Assembly (NCBI RefSeq): GCF_004358425.1
Contig: NZ_CP037948.1
Span: 1,054,001-1,118,000, forward strand
Length of the DNA stretch: 64,000 bases
Direction: 5' to 3'
From: Qipengyuania sediminis
GTDB lineage: Bacteria > Pseudomonadota > Alphaproteobacteria > Sphingomonadales > Sphingomonadaceae
Part shown: positions 47,645 to 56,834 of the stretch, piece after piece
How positions within the stretch are numbered: the stretch's first letter is position 1
Layout: the number at the start of each line of letters is the position of its first letter
Position numbers and translations under genes: made by a program
The notes under the pieces: generated by a model
Seen by the model: only the letters and a program-made list of their open reading frames with translations
Databases searched by the model: none
Told to the model about the DNA's origin: nothing

Positions 47645-48147
47645 TCGGCGAGCGCTTCTTCCATCATCTCCAAGGCCACTTCAAGCGCAGCCGTGCGCAC
47701 CGCATCGCGCCCGATCCGGCCGAAATGCTTTTCCCGATGGAGGCTCGCGCCGCCCTCGAGGCGGCAGGCGAGATGTACAAGCCCCTCCTCGCCCTCTTTC
47801 GTCGGACCGGCGAATCCAGTGATCGCCACCGCCAAGCGCGCCTGGGAACGCGCGATTGCCCCTTCGGCCATGGCGAGTGCCACTTCCCGGCTGACTGCGC
47901 TGTGTTTGTCGATAAGGCCGGGATCGACCCCCAGCAAGTCTCTCTTCGCCTCCTCTGAATAGGTCACGAAGCCGCGGTCGAAGACATGCGAATAACCCTC
48001 GCAATCGGTCAGCAGGGCGGCGACCAGACCGCCGGTGCAACTTTCCGCCGTCGCGATCATGATTTCGCGCCGGCAGGCAGTCTCGAGAACCGCATTCGCC
48101 CGGCGCGCAGTCGGTTCAGATATGGGGTCGGGCGCGATACCGGTCAT
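47641..48147 (-). CDS. pncC: CinA-family nicotinamide-nucleotide amidohydrolase
   Basis: A 168-residue PncC/CinA C-terminal domain protein that hydrolyses NMN to NaMN. TAESCTGGLVAALLTDCEGYSHVFDRGFVTYSEEAK and AITGFAGP are the family motifs. It lacks the N-terminal domain of full CinA. The NaMN made can feed nadE, with which it overlaps by four bases. Confidence 0.92.
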   Translation of the reverse strand: MTGIAPDPISEPTARRANAVLETACRREIMIATAESCTGGLVAALLTDCEGYSHVFDRGFVTYSEEAKRDLLGVDPGLIDKHSAVSREVALAMAEGAIARSQARLAVAITGFAGPTKEGEEGLVHLACRLEGGASLHREKHFGRIGRDAVRTAALEVALEMMEEALAE

Positions 48148-48228
48148 CTTCGTGCTTTCGAGGTGGAGGCAAAGCGCGAAGAACGCGCCGCCTCGCCAAG
48201 GGAGCCCGGCTTAGCCTGTATCAAGTCT

Positions 48229-49242
48229 TCATGCAGCGCGCCTTCGGCTCGACCTGGTGCATTGTTCGAGCAACGCGATCAGCCCGCGCTCCTCGCGCGT
48301 CAACCAGGGCGTGGCGCGGGGGAGCCGCAGCGTTGCGCGCCATTTCCCCTGGCGTTCGGCAAGATCGAACAACGCGGGGTGGATATAGCTCTTGCGAGTC
48401 ACAGCCGGGGTATTGCCCAGGTGTTCGGCGACCGCCGCGGTCAGGGCCTTGATGCTGACCTGCTCCTGCGAATGGGCGAGGATCCCGAAAGCCAGCGCGC
48501 TCGCATGCCAGGTGCGAAAGTTCTTGGCGGTAAAGCGGTGGCCCATCGCCTCTGCCAGATAGTCGTTGACGTCGCCCGAGGTGACCGGGTGATATTCCCG
48601 GTCGCGATCGACATATTGGAACAGATGCTGCCCGGGCAGGTCCTGCATCCGCCTGACCAGCCGCGCGAGATGCGCGTCGTTCACGGCGATCTGCCGCAGC
48701 ACGCCCGATTTGGCCCGGAACTTGAGCTTAAGCGTCTTGCCCGTCACCTCCGCATGGCGCTGGCGCAGCGTGGTCGCGCCAAAGCTCTTGTTGCTCGCCG
48801 CATATTGTTCGTTCCCGACTCGGATTGCACCGAGATCGAGAAGCCGCACGACGCTGGCCACGGCGCGCTCTCGGGTTAGCGTGCGGCCGGCAAGGTCGCT
48901 TTCGACCCGCTTGCGCACCTTGGGCAGCAGGCGCCCGAATGTGGCGCAGCCGTCGAATTTTTCCGCCTCGCGCCCGGCACGGAACTCGGGATGGTAGCGG
49001 TATTGCTTGCGACCACGGTCATCATATCCCGTCGCCTGCACATGCCCGTCGGGCGAGGCGCAGAACCAGGCATCGCGATAGGCTGGGGGCAGCGCGATGG
49101 CATTCAATCGCATCCGTTCGTCCGGATCGGTAATCCGCGCCCCGGTCGCGTCATAATAGGCCCAGCCGCTGCCGGCGCGCCGCCTGGTGATGCCCGGCTG
49201 GCTGTCATCGACGAAGGTAAGGCTTCCCATATTGCTGGCCAA
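48229..49242 (-). CDS. DNA topoisomerase IB
   Basis: A 337-residue poxvirus/eukaryote-like type IB enzyme relaxing supercoils by a 3'-phosphotyrosine intermediate. GAIRVGNEQYAASNKSFGATTLRQRH, LKFRAKSG, NFRTWHASALAF (RxxxH-type catalytic core) and AVTRKSYIHP, with the nucleophilic Tyr, are visible. The length is usual for bacterial topoisomerase IB. The start MGSLTF a few codons in is an alternative. Confidence 0.92.
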   Translation of the reverse strand: MASNMGSLTFVDDSQPGITRRRAGSGWAYYDATGARITDPDERMRLNAIALPPAYRDAWFCASPDGHVQATGYDDRGRKQYRYHPEFRAGREAEKFDGCATFGRLLPKVRKRVESDLAGRTLTRERAVASVVRLLDLGAIRVGNEQYAASNKSFGATTLRQRHAEVTGKTLKLKFRAKSGVLRQIAVNDAHLARLVRRMQDLPGQHLFQYVDRDREYHPVTSGDVNDYLAEAMGHRFTAKNFRTWHASALAFGILAHSQEQVSIKALTAAVAEHLGNTPAVTRKSYIHPALFDLAERQGKWRATLRLPRATPWLTREERGLIALLEQCTRSSRRRAA

Positions 49243-49514
49243 CCAGCGCCGTCCAAATCGGTTTCGGCAAGGCTGAGCTGTCGATTGTCCCCCGCAATAA
49301 AGATTCTCAATGCTTGTTGCCGCAAAGCAACATTTCAGGTTTGTTTCAAATCAATGGGTTAAATTATCTCTCGCTTTCCACAGGCCCCAGCTTGCGCTTG
49401 GCCGTCATAAGCGAGTCACATAAGGAGCCCTTGAGATTCGGCAGCGCGGTCAATGCGCATGGCATCTAGCCAGGCACCATTTCGGCCGCACCATTTCACG
49501 AAGGTACACGCACC

Positions 49515-52500
49515 ATGAAGCTCAAGTATCTGCTGGCCGCGTCTGTGGCCGGACTTACCGCCGCAACCGCCTTCCCGCCGAGCGCGGCGATGGCGCAGCA
49601 GATCACCTCGGGCATCGAAGGCCGCGTGGTCGATGACGCCGGCAACCCTGTCGTCGGCGCGACCGTCGAAGTGACCGATACGCGCACCGGCGCGACCCGG
49701 ACCATCACGACCGACGCCGATGGCAGTTTCTCCGCCACCAATCTCACCGTCGGTGGCCCCTACACCGTCAGCGCCGCGGCCGGGGGCTTCGAAGGCCAGA
49801 CGATCAACGACATCACCACCTCGCTCCAGGGCAATACCAGCCTGACCTTCACGCTCACCACCGGCACGGGCGAGATCGTCGTCACCGGCAGCCGCGTGCG
49901 CGTGACGCAGCTCGCGGTCGGCCCCGGCACCAGCTTCAACTCCGAAGTGCTGGCCAATGCGCCCAGCTTCAATCGCGACGTGCGCGACGTCATCCGCATT
50001 GATCCGCGCGTCAGCCTCGACCGGGACGACGGCGGCTCGGGCGTGGACCGCATCTCGTGCCTGGGCGGCAACGACCGCGGCAATGCCTTCACTGTCGACG
50101 GCATCAGCCAGGGGGACGTCTACGGTCTCAACGACACCGGCTTCTCGTCGCGCTCCTCGACCCCGGTGCCCTATGACGCGATCCGCGAGACCCAGGTCCA
50201 GTTCGCGCCCTTCGACGTCGATTATGCCAACTTTACCGGCTGCGCGATCAACGTGGTGACGAAGTCGGGCACGAACGCCCTTCAGCTCGGCGGTTTCTTC
50301 GAATATTCCGACAGCGGAATGCGCGGCGACAGCATCATCGTGGACGGGGTCGAGCGCCCTGTCGCGCCGATCGAGCCCGAAAAGCGCTATGGCGCCTATC
50401 TCGGCGGCCCGGTGATCCCGGATCGCCTGTTCCTGTTCGGCGCCTACGAGTTCCAGGAAGCGGGCCAGTCGCAGGACGACGGTCCCAATGGCGGCCCCTT
50501 CGCCAATCCGCTTGCCGGGGTCTCGGTCGCACAGTTCAACGAGATCGCCGACGTGCTGCGCTCGACCTACGGCATCGACCCGGGTCCGCTGGTCACCAAT
50601 CGCCCGTTCCAGAACGAGCGCTGGTTCGCGCGCGCCGACCTTCAGATCACCGACGATCACCGCCTCGAGGCGACGTATCAGCGGCTGGAGGAATCGACCA
50701 CGCGCGCGGACGATTTCTTCACCGGCGCCGCCTCGCCCCAGGTGACGGGGGCCAACACCTTTTATCTGAGCGGCACCAAGTCCGACTATTATTCGGCGCG
50801 GCTCTATTCGCAGTGGACGGACAAGTTCTCCACCGAGCTACGGTTCTCGCGTTCGGAGGTGCAGGATCTTCAGGACCCCGTGGGCGGCGGCGAAGCGCAG
50901 TCGGCAAATCCGATCCCGCGCATCATCGTCGGCGTCGACAACGCGACCGGGCCCGACGGCACGGTTCTGGCGGGGCCGGGCACGTCCCGGTCCGCGAACG
51001 ATCTCCGCACCAATATCGATCAGTATCGCGCGGTTGCCCAGATCGAGGCTGGTGCGCATAGCTTCAAGCTCGGGCTCGAGGCGAACCACGCCAATCTCTT
51101 CAACCTCTTCGTGCAGAACGCCACGGGCACGCTGGTCTTCCGCAACGTCGCCGACCTGCGCGCGGGTTTGCTGTCGCCTGGCACGGGTAACAACCAGACC
51201 AACACCACCCCGGCGAACGTCGTCCCCGGCCTTACCGAGGGCGCTTTCGGCAATTTCTCCGCGACCGGCAACGTCAACGACGCCGCGGCCCAATTCACGC
51301 GCACGATCTATTCCGCCTTCGCGCAGGACGAATGGCAGATTAACGACAACCTGCTGCTGACCGCAGGCGTGCGCGCGGATTTCTTCGATGGCGGGCGCCC
51401 CGACTACAACCCGAATTTCTTCGCACGGTACGGTATCGCCAACAACGCGGGCTTCAGCGATCTCGATCCGCTGGTCATGCCGCGCGTGGCGCTGACCTAT
51501 GACGTCGCGGACTTTGCCGTGTTCAGCCGGGCACAGCTGCGCGCGGGTGTCGGGGTCTTCTCGGGCGGCGACCCGCTGGTTTGGTTCGGCAACGCCTTCC
51601 AGAACGACGGCAGCGCCTTCGCGCTCGCCAGTACGCAGGCGGCGGGCTGTCCCGCCGGGCAGATCGACGTGGTGGTGAATGGCCAGTTCACCGGCGTGCC
51701 GAGTTGCTTCCGCAACGCCGCCATCGCCACCGCCTCGGCTGGCCAGGGCTTCACCCAATCGATCGATCCCGACATCAAGGTGCCGAGCGTGCTTCGCGCC
51801 AATATCGGCTTCCAGTCGGAGCTGAATTTCGCCGACACGGGCTTCTTCAGTGGCTGGAACCTCAATCTCGATTACATCTTCAGCCGCACCAACGATGCCT
51901 ATACCATCGTCGATCTCAGCCAGACCTTGAACCCCACCGCGGGGCTCGGCGGGCGGACCATCGACGGGCGGCCGATCTATGTGACCATCGATCCGCTACG
52001 CGCCGGCTGCACCGCGCGGCTGACCGATATCACGCCGACCCCGATCTATACCGGCGTCACCGCGGCCTGCATCACCACCGCCCGCGAGGACGAGCTGATG
52101 CTGACCAACGCGGGGCCGTTCAACAGCCACAATGCCTCCGCCATCCTGTCCAAGCAGTTCGACGGTGGCATCTTCACCGAAGGGGGATCGACCTTCTTCA
52201 GCCTCGGCTATGCCTATTCGGGCGCGCAGGACCGGCGCAACATGTACAACTCGACCGCCGGTTCGAACTACGACCTCACCGCCGCGTTCGACCGGCAGAA
52301 TCCCGCCGCCAGCCGCGGATTCTTCTCCAGCCGGCATAACATCTCGCTGTCGACGAGCTTCGCCGAAGAGTTCCTGGGCGATGACCTCGAAACCCGTTTC
52401 GGCTTCACCTTCATTGCGCGTTCGGGCCGGCCCTACAGCCTGACCTTCTCGGGCGGCAGCGTCTTCAGCGACAACGCTTCTGGCACCGAGAATGCGCTGA

Positions 52501-53000
52501 TCTATCTGCCGACCGGGCCGACCGATCCCAATATCTCTCCCACGTCCAATGCGCGTGCGGTTCAGGATCTGGTCGACTTCGCCAGCACGCTCGATTGCGC
52601 AAAGGACTACATCGGTCGTTCGATCGAGCGGAATACCTGCTCGAACGACTGGTTCTTCGATCTCGATCTCACGTTCTCGCAGGAACTGCCCGGTCCGGGC
52701 CGCTTCTTCGGCCGTGACGACCGGTTCAAGGTCTATGCCATGGTCGACAACTTCCTCAATCTGCTCGACAGCAGCTGGAACCTGCAGCGCCGGCGCGACT
52801 TTGCCGGCCGGCAGGAATTGATCGGGGTGAGCGGCGTCGATGCGCAGGGCCGCTACATCATCACCCCGCTGCCGGGCGGATGCACCGCGGCGGGCCAGAC
52901 CAATTGCGTCACTCCCGCGTCCAACTTCGCGGCGGACAACGGCGTCAATGTGAGCTCCTCGGTGTGGCGCCTCAAGGTCGGCGTCAGCTACGAATTCTGA
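49515..53000 (+). CDS. Oar-like TonB-dependent receptor with carboxypeptidase-regulatory domain
   Basis: An 1161-residue outer-membrane protein: signal peptide (LLAASVAGLTAATAFPPSAAMAQ), CarboxypepD_reg/Ig-like domain (about 32-115: GRVVDDAGNPVVGATVEVTDTRTGATRTI), plug region with IRIDPRVSLDRDDGGSGV and FTVDGISQGD, and a long barrel ending KVGVSYEF with the C-terminal phenylalanine needed for barrel assembly. Oar-like receptors are linked to adhesion, protease secretion or oligosaccharide/peptide uptake; the substrate here is unknown. Single gene with its own promoter region (49243-49514). Confidence 0.92.
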   Translation: MKLKYLLAASVAGLTAATAFPPSAAMAQQITSGIEGRVVDDAGNPVVGATVEVTDTRTGATRTITTDADGSFSATNLTVGGPYTVSAAAGGFEGQTINDITTSLQGNTSLTFTLTTGTGEIVVTGSRVRVTQLAVGPGTSFNSEVLANAPSFNRDVRDVIRIDPRVSLDRDDGGSGVDRISCLGGNDRGNAFTVDGISQGDVYGLNDTGFSSRSSTPVPYDAIRETQVQFAPFDVDYANFTGCAINVVTKSGTNALQLGGFFEYSDSGMRGDSIIVDGVERPVAPIEPEKRYGAYLGGPVIPDRLFLFGAYEFQEAGQSQDDGPNGGPFANPLAGVSVAQFNEIADVLRSTYGIDPGPLVTNRPFQNERWFARADLQITDDHRLEATYQRLEESTTRADDFFTGAASPQVTGANTFYLSGTKSDYYSARLYSQWTDKFSTELRFSRSEVQDLQDPVGGGEAQSANPIPRIIVGVDNATGPDGTVLAGPGTSRSANDLRTNIDQYRAVAQIEAGAHSFKLGLEANHANLFNLFVQNATGTLVFRNVADLRAGLLSPGTGNNQTNTTPANVVPGLTEGAFGNFSATGNVNDAAAQFTRTIYSAFAQDEWQINDNLLLTAGVRADFFDGGRPDYNPNFFARYGIANNAGFSDLDPLVMPRVALTYDVADFAVFSRAQLRAGVGVFSGGDPLVWFGNAFQNDGSAFALASTQAAGCPAGQIDVVVNGQFTGVPSCFRNAAIATASAGQGFTQSIDPDIKVPSVLRANIGFQSELNFADTGFFSGWNLNLDYIFSRTNDAYTIVDLSQTLNPTAGLGGRTIDGRPIYVTIDPLRAGCTARLTDITPTPIYTGVTAACITTAREDELMLTNAGPFNSHNASAILSKQFDGGIFTEGGSTFFSLGYAYSGAQDRRNMYNSTAGSNYDLTAAFDRQNPAASRGFFSSRHNISLSTSFAEEFLGDDLETRFGFTFIARSGRPYSLTFSGGSVFSDNASGTENALIYLPTGPTDPNISPTSNARAVQDLVDFASTLDCAKDYIGRSIERNTCSNDWFFDLDLTFSQELPGPGRFFGRDDRFKVYAMVDNFLNLLDSSWNLQRRRDFAGRQELIGVSGVDAQGRYIITPLPGGCTAAGQTNCVTPASNFAADNGVNVSSSVWRLKVGVSYEF

Positions 53001-53095
53001 TCGCCTGACTATTTGAACCGGGACGGCGGCCGAGCGATCGGCCGCCGTTCTGATTTGCCGCGTGAAGGGTCCAGGTCGCGTCGAGGAGCCTGCCC

Positions 53096-53400
53096 CTACC
53101 GCCCTTCGCGCACGCGATCGGGCGCCTGGTCGAGCGCTTCGGCCTGACGTCCCGACTCCTCACGCTGCCCATCGGCCTGTTCCTCGAGAGCATCCGCGCG
53201 GGCTTCCCTTCCCTTGTTCGCCGCTTCGGTAGCCTCGTCGCGGCGCTCGCCCATCGACTCGGCGGGCCCGCTTTCGATCGAATCCTCGCTGTCGACGACG
53301 CCGGCCTGGCTGTCGCTGACTTCGCCCGCCTGCTCGCGCGGACCTCGCAGGCGACGAGCGTGAAACACAGGATCGCGGCGGATAATATGGGTTTGCGCAT
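53096..53400 (-). pseudogene. Small lipoprotein gene with apparent frameshift
   Basis: From ATG 53400 the frame reads MRKPILSAAILCFTLVAC, a clear lipoprotein signal with lipobox LVAC, then becomes Arg/Ser-rich noise. A neighbouring frame continues from that point as a charged, helical sequence (EQAGEVSDSQAGVVDSEDSI, then NKGREARADALEEQADGQRE), typical of small sphingomonad lipoproteins, ending at 53096. The two halves join if one base is gained or lost near 53340-53350 (tgcgaggtccgcgcg). It is either a mutation, a sequence error or, less likely, a programmed shift. Confidence 0.55.
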
Positions 53401-53802
53401 CGGACCGGTTCTTCACCAGTTCACCAAATCATTTCCCACATCGCGGTGAGGCGAAAAAGGATCAGAGGTTTCCCCACCGGACCCCTTCGCGCGGCCGCGC
53501 GCGGTTCAAGTCGAAGGCAGGGACAGCTACGGCTCGAGCGACAAGCAGCGCTATTGAGCTGCACACAAGAGGGGGGCGGGCCGGGTCCGGGGCCCGGCCC
53601 CCTCGCATCGAAAGGACAGGGACCGTGACTGGCTGGGGCGGCAGGAACCCCAGCCAAGGGATTCTCTTGCCTCTCAAGCGATTGCTTTCACACCATATTT
53701 TCTAGCGTCAATTTCGAGTGGCTACACTCACTGGCGTCAGTTAGCGGCGTCGTTCCGGGTGGCAACAGGCGATGTGAACGCGTCCCCGAAGCCTGACCGG
53801 CG
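53401..53802. other. Gene-free junction with tRNA-Gln-like element
   Basis: No convincing gene. At 53628-53646 it holds actggctggggcggcagga, the same 19 bases that end repeat copies 3 and 4. Here they are followed by ccccagcca, so tggctgggg and ccccagcca (53630-53656) form a perfect inverted repeat. The downstream genes are of mobile-element type, so this is a candidate left edge or scar of the second element. It is not proven. Confidence 0.5.
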
Positions 53803-54132
53803 TCACTCACCGAACAGGTCGCTGTGCGTGCCTGCACGGGCGAACACGATCGTGCCGCCCTTCCTGGCAGCGTCATCGACGCGGTAGATCAGGAGGAAAT
53901 CGCCGCCGATGTGGCATTCGCGGTAACTGGCCCATTCGCCTTTGAGCGGGTGGTCCTTCCATTCCGGGCCGAGCGGCACGTCATTGGCGATCAACTGAAG
54001 CATCACCGACTTCAGGCGGTTCATATCGAACCGTCCCGAGCCGGACAGGCGTGCCCAGTCCTTGCTGAATTGCTTGGCGTAGTCGCACGTGCGCGGGTGC
54101 GGCGCGCGTTTACCCTGCGCGCCTTTAGCCAT
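53803..54132 (-). CDS. YafQ-family mRNA interferase toxin
   Basis: A 109-residue RelE-superfamily toxin that would cut mRNA on the ribosome. KDHPLKGEWASYRECHIGGDFLLIYRVDD and IVFARAGTHSDLF match the YafQ pattern, including the catalytic histidines and aspartate (H-x-L-x-G, ECHI..D, GTHSDLF). The 5' end overlaps the antitoxin 3' end by eight bases. Type II toxin-antitoxin system. Confidence 0.9.
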   Translation of the reverse strand: MAKGAQGKRAPHPRTCDYAKQFSKDWARLSGSGRFDMNRLKSVMLQLIANDVPLGPEWKDHPLKGEWASYRECHIGGDFLLIYRVDDAARKGGTIVFARAGTHSDLFGE

Positions 54133-54391
54133 CCAGGTCGGCGATCATCGCCTTGCCATCGGCGAACCGCGCGGAACGATCCGCAAGGATGGCATCGGCC
54201 TCGGCCATCGCCGCGCGGGTATCGGCGTTGGGCACCTTGAGCTCGAGCGGGAATGCCTGCTCCGCCACGATGCGATGATAGAGCAGCCGCACCGCATCCG
54301 CGGCCGACAGCCCCATTGCCGCCAGCGCGGCATTGCCCTTCGCCTTGATCTCGTCGTCCAGCCGGACATGAAGCATCGCCGTCTGCGCCAT
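54125..54391 (-). CDS. RelB/DinJ-family antitoxin
   Basis: An 88-residue antitoxin. The N-terminal ribbon-helix-helix (AQTAMLHVRLDDEIKAKGNAALAAMGLSAADAVRLLYHRIV) binds DNA, and the acidic C-terminus (RFADGKAMIADLDG) would cover the toxin. The start at 54391 places the perfect palindrome 54403-54420 just upstream, as expected for autoregulation. Confidence 0.9.
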   Translation of the reverse strand: MAQTAMLHVRLDDEIKAKGNAALAAMGLSAADAVRLLYHRIVAEQAFPLELKVPNADTRAAMAEADAILADRSARFADGKAMIADLDG

Positions 54392-54402
54392 TCGACATCT
54401 CC

Positions 54403-54420
54403 GTATCTCAATTGAGATAC
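54403..54420. promoter_or_regulatory. Perfect 18-bp palindrome, toxin-antitoxin operator
   Basis: gtatctcaattgagatac is its own reverse complement and lies 11 bases before the antitoxin start. RelB/DinJ antitoxins bind such palindromes to repress their operon. Confidence 0.75.
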
Positions 54421-54581
54421 ATAATTCGCAGGCTCGGCGTGTCAACGTCCCTGCCCACGCAACGCGACGGCCATCGCTGCGCGTTTCGCTGCAGCGCTTG
54501 CAGCGCGTTCCTGTGCGGTGCTTTCGTCGCAATGTGGCGGCTTCGAAGAATTGGCATCGCCCGGCTCGGTAGCGGGCTGCA

Positions 54582-56834
54582 TCACAGTCGCCTGCGCGCT
54601 TCTCGCACCGGGCCGGCCGAACGTTCATCCTCCACCGGCAGCAACGACGCACGCGATACCGTCACGTCGGCCTTCCTGTTTTGGTCGGCCAGTGCTCGCG
54701 CCTGTGCCGGAAGTGCCAAGTCGGCGCCAAGCGTATGGTCCAGCCGGGCAAGATAGCGGATCGCGGCGTCCGCCAGTTCCCCCGCTTCCCTGCGCTCCCT
54801 GCCGGTACCCGCAACCGGATCGGCATCATAGGCGTCCAGCAGCTGATGGTTCTTGCGCTGGACGGCCGCAGCGCGGGAGCGGGCGCGGTCGATATCCTGT
54901 TCGAGGCCGAACGCCATGTGATCGAGTTCTGCCGCCTCGATCAGCGCCTGCCGCTCGACGCTCCAATCGGCAGCCGAAGAACCTCCACGCGGGCCTGCAG
55001 CCTCGATGCCCGCGATCGTCGCGGCAAGGCGAGCGTCGCCCTCTGCCATGATGGCGGCATATTGCCTGCGCTCGTTCTCGCTGCCGGTGTGGGTGGCCTC
55101 GCCGCGGGTTTCCGCCGCCGCCTGCGCGGTGCCGAGGTGTTCCTGGGGATCGGCGACGATGCCCATCTCTTCGTAACGCCGAGGGTCCAGCCGGCGCCCA
55201 ACGCGTGCTGCGGCAAGATGCCGGTTGGTGATCGCCGCGAGTTCGCGGCGCAGCATCTCGATCCAGCCGTCCTGCGCCACCTCGGCGACCTTGTTCTGCT
55301 TGAGCGGGACCGCCTTGCCGTTGGTCCGCCCCTTCTTCGGCGTCACCACCGCGAAGTCCCACATTCCCGGTTCGAGGTGGTCGGAGCGATAACCTTGTGC
55401 AGACAGCTGGGCGATATCCTCGCCCGTGATGCGGCGGCAGGGACGATCATAGTAGATCAGGTGGAAATGCCAGTTGCGTTCGTCGTTCTTGTGGTCCGGC
55501 GCGTGCATCACGGCGACGAATGGCAGCTTGCGCCGGGCGAACTGGTCGGCGAAATCCTTGATGATGGCGAACCGACCGGCGCTGTCGAGCTCGTCCGGCA
55601 ACTCGCCGACGATCCGGAACTGGGTGCGACCGCTTCGCCCGTCGTGGAAGCCGGCGAACGGTTTGGGTCCACCGGTGCCGCCCTTGCCCCGGCGCCCGCT
55701 CGTCGGCGACACCCAACCGGGTTGTCCGGCAAGGAACGACCGCATCTCCTTGCCCGAGGGAATGTCGAACCGGATCGTCTCGTTCGGCGAGGCCTTGGTG
55801 AGAGCATCCTTCAACGCCGCCGGACAAGCCGCATCGGCGGCGACCCGCGACCAGAAGCCGGGATTGTCCGCGATCCGCAAGGACATCCGGTCCCCGCGGT
55901 TTACCGCCTCGTGCTCCTCGACCAGCGACCAGAACCTGGCCCGCTCATCATCGTCGGTGTCGATGTTGGTGATGAGCGCACGCCGCCCGTCCGGCTGGAT
56001 CGCGACGGCGCCGGGACGACCGATATAGTCATCGTGCCCGCGGGCATCGGCGCGGCTGCGCAGCGAGGGCGTGTCTAGCCGGCCTCCTTCATCGCGATCG
56101 CCCGCCGACGCGCATCGCAGTCCGAGATCGCCCGCCCCGGCTTCCACGGATACATCCGCAGCGCTCCGCAGAAGACCATGGGCTCCCCCTCCATGACGTA
56201 CCACGTCGCGGCGGGGCAGCAGCCGCACACGGGCATCGGCGAGGGAATCTTCGACGGGTCGCCCGAGGACAGGTCCCGCGAGAAATCCTCCAGCACCGGG
56301 CTCAGATGCGGATGCGCCTTCCACCAGTCCGGCGCCAAGCCAAGGATCGATCCGCTGGTCGTGGGTGTAGTCATGGCCCTGCTCCTTTCGTGGGTCTGTC
56401 TCGTGGTTGGTGTCTGCGTCGATCTCGGCGGCGGCGGGCCCGAATGAAGGCTCACAGCCGCGGCCGATCTCGGCCACGGCCGCCTCCCGTTCGACGTATC
56501 GGCCATGCGCCCGTGCGGCGCCGGGCTTCATCCGGACGCCATCCTCGCAGGTGTCAAAGGTGACCTTGCCGATCGAGCGATGCGAGAAGTGGAACGAGGT
56601 GGTGCCCGCCGGGCTGGTGAGGCGGTAGGACCGTGTCGCCGGAATGTGGAATTCGACGGCGGCACGCCGGACGGCTAGTCGTTGCCGCTCCACGCTCACC
56701 CGCGGACCGGGGCCGCGGCGACGGGGCATGAAGCCGTCGTCCTCCAGCGGCACGATGCCCTCGCGGATGAGCGACCGGCGCGCCCGCGCCGCGTCTATCG
56801 CATCCTGGATCTCGAGATACCGATTGGAATACAT
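54582..56834 (-). CDS. MobA/MobL (MOBQ-type) relaxase, possibly composite
   Basis: An open frame of 750 codons. The C-terminal two-thirds (from about residue 255, GHDDYIGRPGAVAIQPDG) hold the relaxase: HAPDHKNDERNWHFHLIYYDRP is the histidine-rich metal site of MobA/MobL proteins, followed by helical regions to the end. The N-terminal 150 residues (MYSNRYLEIQDAIDAARARRS, FHFSHRSIGKVTFDTCEDGVRMKPGAARAHGRYVERE) also look protein-like. Between them, codons for about 155-255 share DNA with the better-coding 99-residue ORF at 56075-56374, and there the relaxase frame gives Gly/Ala/Arg-rich filler. Either this is one gene with a nested ORF, or two genes fused over an inserted cassette; no ATG, GTG or TTG restarts the relaxase part near 56075. 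An oriT lies upstream at 56973. Confidence 0.72.
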   Translation of the reverse strand: MYSNRYLEIQDAIDAARARRSLIREGIVPLEDDGFMPRRRGPGPRVSVERQRLAVRRAAVEFHIPATRSYRLTSPAGTTSFHFSHRSIGKVTFDTCEDGVRMKPGAARAHGRYVEREAAVAEIGRGCEPSFGPAAAEIDADTNHETDPRKEQGHDYTHDQRIDPWLGAGLVEGASASEPGAGGFLAGPVLGRPVEDSLADARVRLLPRRDVVRHGGGAHGLLRSAADVSVEAGAGDLGLRCASAGDRDEGGRLDTPSLRSRADARGHDDYIGRPGAVAIQPDGRRALITNIDTDDDERARFWSLVEEHEAVNRGDRMSLRIADNPGFWSRVAADAACPAALKDALTKASPNETIRFDIPSGKEMRSFLAGQPGWVSPTSGRRGKGGTGGPKPFAGFHDGRSGRTQFRIVGELPDELDSAGRFAIIKDFADQFARRKLPFVAVMHAPDHKNDERNWHFHLIYYDRPCRRITGEDIAQLSAQGYRSDHLEPGMWDFAVVTPKKGRTNGKAVPLKQNKVAEVAQDGWIEMLRRELAAITNRHLAAARVGRRLDPRRYEEMGIVADPQEHLGTAQAAAETRGEATHTGSENERRQYAAIMAEGDARLAATIAGIEAAGPRGGSSAADWSVERQALIEAAELDHMAFGLEQDIDRARSRAAAVQRKNHQLLDAYDADPVAGTGRERREAGELADAAIRYLARLDHTLGADLALPAQARALADQNRKADVTVSRASLLPVEDERSAGPVREARRRL
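56075..56374 (-). CDS. Small cysteine-rich protein nested in relaxase ORF
   Basis: A 99-residue ORF in another frame than the relaxase but on the same strand. The start ATG 56374 follows aggagcagggcc, a good ribosome site, and third codon positions are nearly all G or C, unlike the overlapping relaxase frame. MPVCGCCPAATWYVMEGEPM, then FCGALRMYPWKPG and ISDCDARRRAIAMKE resemble the CxxCP...W...C...CD small proteins seen near mobilisation genes in sphingomonads. Possibly a zinc-binding accessory factor; function unknown. Confidence 0.62.
   Translation of the reverse strand: MTTPTTSGSILGLAPDWWKAHPHLSPVLEDFSRDLSSGDPSKIPSPMPVCGCCPAATWYVMEGEPMVFCGALRMYPWKPGRAISDCDARRRAIAMKEAG

Noticed and set aside
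54681..56078. 465-codon open frame opposite the relaxase gene
   Set aside because: Antisense to the MobA/MobL motifs, with no family pattern of its own.
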